From CAZGSG01 sp964528095 (lineage in GTDB: Bacteria > Bacteroidota > Bacteroidia > Chitinophagales > Chitinophagaceae), in assembly GCA_964528095.1 (NCBI GenBank), contig CAZGSG010000071.1, forward strand, positions 1 to 22,683: a stretch of 22,683 nt of DNA, given 5' to 3'. Made by a program: the position numbers and the translations under genes. Of the stretch, positions 17,235 through 22,683 are shown piece by piece (the stretch's first letter is position 1; every line of letters begins with the position of its first letter). Under the pieces are notes generated by a model, which worked only from the letters and a program-made list of their open reading frames with translations, was not told the origin of the DNA and did not search any database.

Positions 17235-18353
17235 TCAGATTTTAGATGGCATTGGGTAATCAAGAGGTATGCTCAACAATTCTTGCACCGGCTTGTCAAT
17301 TACCATATAGGTCGGAAACTGTGCAAATGGGTTGTGTCGGAATGCGTGATCTACAGTAGTGGCTAAATTAGCCGTATTGGCGTTGGTAATATATACTCCT
17401 GACACTCTTGTAAACTTGGGATTATTTTTTGAACCAAAAAAACCATTTCCTGAAAGCTCTAATCTTTCATCCCGGTTGTCAGGAATATCACGCCAAGAAA
17501 TTTGCAATGAGCCGTATAGCGCCTCCTGCACTTCTATAATATCAAGAGAAATACTCTGCTTATTTAGACAAATAATGTACGGAGCATTTAATGCTCCATA
17601 GCGCGTAGCTTTTGATTCCAAAGCAGTAATTATATCCTCGCTATCATTACCTATTTGGGTAACGATCGGATGAGTGCCAATGGAACGGGAATTAGTTCCA
17701 CGATGTAATGGCGATTTTGGAATTAACTGCAACTCTATTTTGACTTTATCATCATCATATACAATTTTAGGCATTGCCTGAAATCCACGTTGACTTAAAA
17801 GGTCTGTATATATATCAGGATCATACGATGAAATGGCTTGGTTAAAATAACGGACGATCATTTTTCCACTTGGCTGGCTGTTATCTTTGAAAACGATTTC
17901 ATCCAGTTTCAACAAAAAATTCGATGCATCAATTTTATCCAACGAATCGAGAAGTGTATTCTTTTTCCTTTCAAGCGACCGCTCATCTTGGGATCGCATT
18001 GTCATGTGTTTAACCTCGATAAATAGAAACTCCCCATCTTTTGTAGCAAGATAATCCGGACGTTTTAATGTGCCGGGAATATCAGGGTGTATTGATAATG
18101 AAAATCCCAGCTTCGTGAATAGTGTATAGATATATAACTCATAAAATGCGGCATCAAATGAGGCTTGAAATCGTGTCTTTAGGTCTTGCTTTTCATCATC
18201 GGGATAATGCGAAAACCACTTTTCAAGTAACTGTCTTATAACTTCCATGTCTTGCCTGGCACTATCGTTATAGTACTGATAGGTATCTACGTTGTATTTA
18301 GCAGGCCCATCTAATGTTCTTTCTTTCTTTTCAAAAAGTGACATATCATTCAT
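17235..18353 (-). CDS. PD-(D/E)XK nuclease-like protein
   Basis: This 372-residue protein shows the core of a restriction-endonuclease-like fold: helix Glu72 in F-Y-E-L-Y-I-Y-T-L-F, then R-P-D at 98-100 (Asp100) and E-V-K at 113-115 in L-F-I-E-V-K-H, giving D-x12-E-x-K. The C-terminal half (about 225-365) carries K-A-T-R-Y-G-x-L-x-x-P-Y-I-I-C-L-N, a downstream A-L-Y-G and a final N-P-F-A-Q-F-P, a combination I associate with a widespread uncharacterised family of single PD-(D/E)XK proteins. Expected activity is metal-dependent cleavage of DNA, untested. There is no methylase partner, so it is not a classic restriction gene. It is the first gene of a two-gene unit with the trypsin-like protease and is transcribed away from the HEPN-like gene. 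Confidence 0.8.
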   Translation of the reverse strand: MNDMSLFEKKERTLDGPAKYNVDTYQYYNDSARQDMEVIRQLLEKWFSHYPDDEKQDLKTRFQASFDAAFYELYIYTLFTKLGFSLSIHPDIPGTLKRPDYLATKDGEFLFIEVKHMTMRSQDERSLERKKNTLLDSLDKIDASNFLLKLDEIVFKDNSQPSGKMIVRYFNQAISSYDPDIYTDLLSQRGFQAMPKIVYDDDKVKIELQLIPKSPLHRGTNSRSIGTHPIVTQIGNDSEDIITALESKATRYGALNAPYIICLNKQSISLDIIEVQEALYGSLQISWRDIPDNRDERLELSGNGFFGSKNNPKFTRVSGVYITNANTANLATTVDHAFRHNPFAQFPTYMVIDKPVQELLSIPLDYPMPSKI

Positions 18354-18530
18354 CAGACAATTTCTTTACAGGGTTTGAATAGACTGTTGCAAAATATAAT
18401 ATTTTGTTCTAAATAATTAATTCACACTACCATTACCAAGTACCGACGCAATTCTCAGATTTACAGAACAGAATCTTACAACATTGGAGTGAATTGCCGT
18501 AGATTTGAAAGCATCAAATTAATCTAAAAT
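18354..18530. promoter_or_regulatory. Divergent promoter region with a -7-like box at 18500-18507
   Basis: This AT-rich 176-bp stretch separates the minus-strand nuclease gene from the plus-strand HEPN-like gene and must hold both promoters. TAGATTTG at 18500-18507 matches the Bacteroidetes -7 box exactly and lies 23 bases before the HEPN ATG, but no good TTTG sits at the expected distance upstream. On the other strand TATATTTTG near 18391-18399 is one base off the box. The shared region would allow joint control of both units. Confidence 0.35.
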
Positions 18531-19079
18531 ATGCTATCACCAGATCAACAGGATTTTTATAACAGGTGGCTTCAGAAAGCCGATAATATAGTAGATGAGG
18601 ATGTTGCCAGCCTTATTGATAAATACGTAACCTTATTTATCAACTATAACTTCCTGTACAATATCGTTCCGATAAAAAAAGCTCAGGAAACTGGTAATGC
18701 GAGAGAACAAGTTGGTGACAGAGCGGGAGCTACTACTTTTACAATTGATTTTCTTGGAGCTGCTGCTATTGCCCATTATTTAACACAGCAAGGACTTGAC
18801 AACCAAATCCAGGCATTATATCAGGCGATGCCTCATTTCAATATTGACCTGAATAGAGGAACACCGCAGCCCAACCGCGACCAACAACTTATCAATGGAT
18901 TGCAATCAGCAGTGCCTGCGACAAAAATCCTTGCTTTAATGAAAACGCTTTATTCAATCCGGTGTAACATTGTTCACGGAGAAAAGGGACTGCATCAATA
19001 TCAGGAAATGCTTTTGTCACCAGCAATTCAATTATTACGAGGAATAGTACCGCTGGTGTATGCCAGAGTAAATGCTTAG
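18531..19079 (+). CDS. HEPN-like protein (candidate RNase)
   Basis: This 182-residue, all-helical protein is not recognised as a named family. Near its end it has L-Y-S-I-R-C-N-I-V-H-G-E-K, with Arg144 and His149 spaced R-x4-H, inside a helix pair. This is the active-site signature of HEPN domains, which in toxin, CRISPR (Cas13, Csm6) and anti-phage proteins cut RNA. The R-x-N-x-x-H-G form is typical of the broad HEPN group found in defence loci. The N-terminal 130 residues are helical and may sense a trigger or form the dimer. It is divergent from the nuclease/protease pair and followed by a small acidic protein, 60 bp downstream. Some HEPN proteins are non-catalytic scaffolds, so the RNase call is inference. 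Confidence 0.65.
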   Translation: MLSPDQQDFYNRWLQKADNIVDEDVASLIDKYVTLFINYNFLYNIVPIKKAQETGNAREQVGDRAGATTFTIDFLGAAAIAHYLTQQGLDNQIQALYQAMPHFNIDLNRGTPQPNRDQQLINGLQSAVPATKILALMKTLYSIRCNIVHGEKGLHQYQEMLLSPAIQLLRGIVPLVYARVNA

Positions 19080-19139
19080 ATAAAGCTCCCAGACGCATAA
19101 ATATAATCTCTAACAATCGTAATGATTTAAAAGTATAAC

Positions 19140-19544
19140 ATGGACGAGAACAAATTACTTGAGGTTTGCTTTATGTTAGCGGAAGACTTGATGTGGGATA
19201 AGGATTCGGCTCCTATTGAAAGGCTTCCAGAAGATATTTCTGAATTAAATGAAATGACCAATAAGTTTATTGAAATCGCAAATCAAAATTATTATCAAGT
19301 GGAGGGTTTGCCGGATGGTGATGAGATACTTATTGGTGCTATCAGGTATTTGAATGTGCAGGCAATCCCTCCACTTAGAGGAAATTATGCCTGGTTTGCT
19401 AATTCTTTAAGCACTCTTCTGGAGATTTGCAATCCCAATAGCATAGTGAGAAGCGAAGGAATACCTTTCCTTTTGAGCCTACAAAAAGGTATAATAAAAC
19501 ATCTGGAATGGGCTACAAAATCAGATGAAGAAGAGGAATCTTAG
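19140..19544 (+). CDS. Small acidic protein of unknown function
   Basis: This 134-residue protein is mostly helical, with many Asp and Glu residues and the tail K-S-D-E-E-E-E-S. It has no signal peptide or membrane helix and I recognise no family. Its position 60 bp after the HEPN-like gene on the same strand, its small size and its acidity would suit a partner or inhibitor of that protein (antitoxin-like), but nothing in the sequence proves this. Coding reality is supported by the clean frame, the hydrophobic/polar helix pattern and an ATG at the expected place. Confidence 0.6.
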   Translation: MDENKLLEVCFMLAEDLMWDKDSAPIERLPEDISELNEMTNKFIEIANQNYYQVEGLPDGDEILIGAIRYLNVQAIPPLRGNYAWFANSLSTLLEICNPNSIVRSEGIPFLLSLQKGIIKHLEWATKSDEEEES

Positions 19545-19780
19545 ATGCTCATAGAAAGCAAGAACTGAAGAATTTACAAATACATAATTGCAGCCTCAAA
19601 TAAGAAAGACCATCTCCAGTAATATAGATGATTAATAATGCCGCAGTCTGTTATGCGGAAACGGATGAACGGACTAAAAGGTAGTGAGGACGGTTTTGCA
19701 TAAGTGGCTGCACCGCTTCTTCGCGCAGCGGTGTTCCGCCTACGGGGAAAGGAATGCCGATGCGCCGCCTGGGAGGGGCT
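19545..19780. other. Non-coding junction between the HEPN unit and the PRTRC cassette
   Basis: This 236-bp stretch has no supportable gene. Its right half (from about 19700) is noticeably richer in G and C than its left half. CACCGCT (19711-19717) and AGCGGTG (19727-19733) form a 7-bp hairpin with a 9-base loop and no T run on either strand. The composition change may mark the edge of the PRTRC-bearing element or just the tail of its transcript. Confidence 0.4.
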
Positions 19781-20587
19781 TTAGGCGACCTTTATCGGTT
19801 GGGTGGTAAAGTTGGCAAGGTTGTGAAAGAAGCCCTTATTTTCGGTCATTCCGTTGCGGAAAAGGTTCCATAGCAGGGAGCAACCCATTTGGGCAAGGGA
19901 GGAATTAATGTACAAGTCTTGCTTTTCCAATGCTTCAGCCAGTGAACAGCTTGGGGTATTATCTGTTTCTTCAGACCGTTTCAGCAGTTCGCCATATTCA
20001 TCTGTAATAAATGGCAGGCTTGCCACCGCCTGATATTTTTCAGACTTTGGTTGCTTGATACTGCCGATAGTGGATAGTAGCACCTGCCCTGTGGACTGGC
20101 TATTGCCGAAATCCATCCAATATTTGGCTTGATTGCGGTATGCCCTGTAACTATTCAGTCCTTTAAGTATCTCAGCTATTTCAAATCGTGCCTTTACGCT
20201 ATCAACGCAGGAAATGTAAATACTTGCCTGTGCATGTTCGGGCAACCTGTCCAAACTATCCCTTTCAAACTTTGTGGTTTCAGCTTTCCAGTTCGTGCCA
20301 GCCCATCTGTTGGAACGGTTTATCAGGGCAACGGACTTATATAGTCCTACCTCACATTCAGCAAACCGCTGTCTGCCTAAATTGGAATCTGTTACTATAT
20401 CATCATCCCAAAGCCTCACCGCTATCCCTGCATGTCCCAATTCATTCAGGCTGTAATTCATTTCTACCAATGCGGTTAGCACCTTTGAACCTGTGCCTCC
20501 AGCCCCTATCAGGTTTACCTCAATGGGGTTGGTTGGGGCAATCAGGTCGTTGTCTGTAAAATGCACTTTTATTTTGTCCGTTTTCAT
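19781..20587 (-). CDS. PRTRC system ThiF-family protein
   Basis: This 268-residue protein starts at the ATG at 20587, which overlaps the stop of the PRTRC B gene (ATGA, 20584-20587); the longer open frame reaching 20671 lies inside that gene. It has the Rossmann nucleotide-binding loop of E1/ThiF/MoeB enzymes (L-I-G-A-G-G-T-G-S-K near residue 25), an acidic strand end (W-D-D-D), G-R-Q-R-F for ATP contact, and C-V-D-S. A P-S-C-S-L-A-E-A-L motif near the end is typical of the PRTRC version and offers a candidate catalytic cysteine. PRTRC ThiF proteins may adenylate or conjugate an unknown partner on plasmids and integrative elements; the target is unknown. Confidence 0.92.
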   Translation of the reverse strand: MKTDKIKVHFTDNDLIAPTNPIEVNLIGAGGTGSKVLTALVEMNYSLNELGHAGIAVRLWDDDIVTDSNLGRQRFAECEVGLYKSVALINRSNRWAGTNWKAETTKFERDSLDRLPEHAQASIYISCVDSVKARFEIAEILKGLNSYRAYRNQAKYWMDFGNSQSTGQVLLSTIGSIKQPKSEKYQAVASLPFITDEYGELLKRSEETDNTPSCSLAEALEKQDLYINSSLAQMGCSLLWNLFRNGMTENKGFFHNLANFTTQPIKVA

Positions 20588-21300
20588 CGTAGTATATTTT
20601 TTATTGTCCTGTCTGTCTTTTTCAATACCTCTTTCGGAAATGGCTCTCCAGTCTTCCGCAGCTTCTTCCATAGGCTCACACAGTTACCGTGTATGGGGTT
20701 ATGATTTTGCATCAGGTGACTGAAATAGCTGTTAAAGAAATAGGCTTCCCATGCGGCTGTAAATTCCTCTAATGACGCTGACCTCCTGATATTGACATCC
20801 ACCGTACCCATACATACATTTCCTTCTACATAGACATTGAAAAACGGAGCATGATAAAGTGGTGTGGTTTCGGTCGGCCTCCTGTCACTTTTCAGGGCAT
20901 AGATATACAGCTTTTCTTTGTTGGCTATCCAAAGTAATGCGGGTACGCTCGCATTACCATTTGAAATGCCTAACCCTTCAACGAAAAAGAGATTTTTACA
21001 GGTCGCCTTTGTAAACCACATCACAAAGCCGTTTTCAGATGGGTCTGTGTAAAGGATATTTGCAGCGATAATGCTTTTAGGTTTCAGAAAAGCCTTGTTC
21101 CTTTCGCCCGTTGTGTCCAGTGCTTTTGATAAACGCTGTGCTTCCTTAACGGTTAGGGGATGTGCATTAATGGGACTACCATTCTTATCCATATCAAAAT
21201 ACTCTACATAGACTTCTACATTCATTCCTTTTGCTTCATAAAATACCAAAGCCGTTTTAGGATGGTAAAGTTTGCCGATATTTTCCATTACATCTTTCAT
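20584..21300 (-). CDS. PRTRC system protein B
   Basis: This 238-residue protein is recognised by family landmarks: L-Y-H-P-K-T-A-L-V-F-Y-E near the start, A-H-P-L-T-V-K-E-A-Q-R-L, F-L-K-P-K, the V-P-A-L-L-W-I-A strand, R-P-T-E-T-T-P-L-Y-H-A-P-F-F-N-V-Y, V-C-M-G-T-V, and S-L-E-E-F-x-x-A-W-E-A-Y-F-F-N-S-Y-F-S-H. The biochemical role is not known. PRTRC stands for ParB-related, ThiF-related cassette; its genes travel together on mobile elements. It is translationally coupled to the ThiF-like gene by a 4-bp overlap and lies 10 bp after the 384-residue gene. Confidence 0.92.
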   Translation of the reverse strand: MKDVMENIGKLYHPKTALVFYEAKGMNVEVYVEYFDMDKNGSPINAHPLTVKEAQRLSKALDTTGERNKAFLKPKSIIAANILYTDPSENGFVMWFTKATCKNLFFVEGLGISNGNASVPALLWIANKEKLYIYALKSDRRPTETTPLYHAPFFNVYVEGNVCMGTVDVNIRRSASLEEFTAAWEAYFFNSYFSHLMQNHNPIHGNCVSLWKKLRKTGEPFPKEVLKKTDRTIKNILR

Positions 21301-21310
21301 AGTAATTATT

Positions 21311-22465
21311 TTAATCGTTATTCAGCAGGTAACATAAATCGTCTATCAATGGGAATAACCTGTTTTCAAATTCAAGACTGCAATCGGTGATTGCTGTACC
21401 GTTAAACTTTTTTAATATGGTAGGTTCTTCTGTTGTACCACATTCATTGAACTCATTGTTTACACTTTCAGCAACCGTTTCATATAGCCATCCCTTTACA
21501 TCGGCTATAAACGAGATATATTTCCTCATTGCAATTACTTCGTCCTCCTGTTCTTCTTCATCCTGTACATATTTTGCGTTTTGGAAAACCGTTGTTGCAG
21601 GATAATCAGTATAAAGTGCAAACATTCCCTTTGCTACATTCAGGCACTCCTGTTCAAAATCGTTTGTAGGTATAAATGCCTTTATCCGTTCTGCAAACAC
21701 ATCAAGGTTTTTACGGTTGAATATTTTCTGCTCCATCTTTTCACCGCACCATTGAGCAACCTTTAATTCCTCTTTACGGCTGTCCAATTCTGCTTCATCG
21801 TCCTGTTCAATCCAATCGGCAATCATTTCGTATTGCCAATAGAGGTAAGCATCCTCCTGCCTGTAATAAGGTATATCAGCTACATGATACAGATAAGCAA
21901 ATACGGATAATAATAATCGGGCTGCTCTTTTTGTCTTCGGGTCTTTGAGCATTTTATATAACGGTATAACGGGAATATAAAACAAGGTTGTTCCAGTATT
22001 GTATTGTTCCTCGCTTATAAAAAAGGTCTTTCCCTTATCGTCCTGTACCAAACGCAAGCAATTCCAGTTTCTAATGTTCCGTTTTAAATGGTTATCCACT
22101 TCCCATACAGAAAGGGCGATATTGTAGGGATAGCCAAACGTCCTTGTATCCATAGGCTCGAAGCCGTTGTAATGCCTGGCAACTGCACACAGGGAGCAAT
22201 AAAAATCAGTTTCTATTTTCTCCACTTCCGTAGCAGGTTGTACCGTTTTCATCGCCTCCAGTTTAGGCAGGAAGGTGGTTCTTAAAAAACCATTGGCAAC
22301 ATCTGTTGTGGTACTGACTTCCGTTTGTCCTTGCTTATTTCGTGTGCATCTTTTGTCCTTTGTACCCATGCTGTGAACTCTCCCAACTGCTTGTAGAGTT
22401 TTCTTTGCCTTTGCTTTTGGGGCATTTGAATGATGCCCGATATAATATTGTGTTGCATATTCCAT
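21311..22465 (-). CDS. PRTRC-associated protein of unknown function
   Basis: This 384-residue soluble protein has no named domain that I can recognise. The first 45 residues are basic and low in order (A-P-K-A-K-A-K-K), and the rest is largely helical with many aromatic and acidic residues, including a highly acidic run E-E-Q-E-D-E-V at about 285-291. Two cysteines in F-Y-C-S-L-C-A-V could bind metal, but no second pair is obvious. It lies between the PRTRC C and B genes with gaps of 17 and 10 bp, so it belongs to the same transcript. Proteins of this kind accompany PRTRC genes in Bacteroidetes; the function is unknown. Confidence 0.78.
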   Translation of the reverse strand: MEYATQYYIGHHSNAPKAKAKKTLQAVGRVHSMGTKDKRCTRNKQGQTEVSTTTDVANGFLRTTFLPKLEAMKTVQPATEVEKIETDFYCSLCAVARHYNGFEPMDTRTFGYPYNIALSVWEVDNHLKRNIRNWNCLRLVQDDKGKTFFISEEQYNTGTTLFYIPVIPLYKMLKDPKTKRAARLLLSVFAYLYHVADIPYYRQEDAYLYWQYEMIADWIEQDDEAELDSRKEELKVAQWCGEKMEQKIFNRKNLDVFAERIKAFIPTNDFEQECLNVAKGMFALYTDYPATTVFQNAKYVQDEEEQEDEVIAMRKYISFIADVKGWLYETVAESVNNEFNECGTTEEPTILKKFNGTAITDCSLEFENRLFPLIDDLCYLLNND

Positions 22466-22482
22466 TGCTTTAAATTTTAAGA

Positions 22483-22683
22483 TTAACCTTTTGTTCCCAT
22501 GACGCTTTCAAAACGATACTGCACCGTATCATCTTCAATTCGTGGTGCGGATATTTTGGCGGTGGTGAGTACTGGATAGGTATTGGCATAGAAGTTCATC
22601 ACCGCTTCCACGCTCCATGAAGGTTCAGGGTCTGTAAGCCTTATATCCGTTCCGTTTTCTTTGAGCAGGAAAATCCTGTCTAA
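22483..22683 (-). CDS. PRTRC system protein C (partial, N-terminus outside the window)
   Basis: Reading the minus strand from the last base gives 66 codons and a TAA at 22485-22483. The fragment has the PRTRC protein C pattern: R-I-F-L-L-K-E-N-G-T-D-I-R-L-T-D-P, then V-M-N-F-Y-A-N-T-Y-P-V-L-T-T-A, then Y-R-F-E-S-V-M-G-T-K-G at the end. Only a few N-terminal residues are missing, since the family is about 70-80 residues long. It resembles a small beta/alpha protein related to plant/phage-type Mo25-like and ubiquitin-like small folds only loosely, so I leave the fold open. It is the first visible gene of the cassette; protein E and the ParB-like gene would be expected beyond the right edge. Confidence 0.88.
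   Translation of the reverse strand, partial: LDRIFLLKENGTDIRLTDPEPSWSVEAVMNFYANTYPVLTTAKISAPRIEDDTVQYRFESVMGTKG

Noticed and set aside
19711..19733. Hairpin as a terminator for the PRTRC operon
   Set aside because: The stem is good but no T run follows on the minus strand, so it cannot be called an intrinsic terminator.
20588..20671. Longer N-terminus for the ThiF-like protein
   Set aside because: It would lie inside the coding sequence of PRTRC protein B; the ATGA overlap at 20584-20587 gives the normal start and family length.

Overview
The window looks like chromosomal DNA of a member of the Bacteroidota, most likely Chitinophagaceae. Three things suggest this: a textbook Bacteroidetes promoter (TTTG-N18-TAAATTTG at 5914-5943), gene starts without clear Shine-Dalgarno sequences, and families typical of the group (MacB-like FtsX permease, hybrid propeller/Y_Y_Y sensor kinase, strings of secreted proteins ending their signal peptides in A-Q). 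The genus is inference.

Bases 1-5386 (+ strand) hold ordinary chromosomal genes: the 3' end of a beta-lactamase-like serine hydrolase, a DoxX-like membrane protein with an unusual cysteine-rich tail, an ECF sigma factor overlapping a small two-helix membrane protein, a large ABC-type permease, and a VOC-family protein. Bases 5387-5913 have no gene I can support. A promoter then drives a periplasmic-propeller histidine kinase (start corrected to 6022) and a NarL/LuxR-type response regulator at 9081. Five tightly packed genes for exported proteins follow (9856-16252): a TPR protein, an unknown protein, a protein with a duplicated domain and lipocalin-like tail, a jelly-roll-like protein and a ZU5-domain protein. 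They look like one operon and may be the output of the two-component system.

After a strong hairpin terminator (16317-16339) the character changes. A minus-strand pair encodes a PD-(D/E)XK nuclease-like protein (18353-17235) and, 4 bp after its stop, a cytoplasmic trypsin-like protease with an intact His/Asp/Ser triad (17230-16481). Divergently, a HEPN-like protein with an R-x4-H motif (18531-19079) is followed by a small acidic protein (19140-19544). This cluster resembles a defence or conflict module and is the most interesting part of the window. From 19781 to the right edge, on the minus strand, lies part of a PRTRC cassette (protein C, a 384-aa companion, protein B, ThiF-like protein), a hallmark of plasmids and integrative conjugative elements. 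The nuclease/protease/HEPN genes therefore sit at the edge of, or as cargo in, a mobile element. No tRNA, rRNA, CRISPR array, transposase or integrase is visible.
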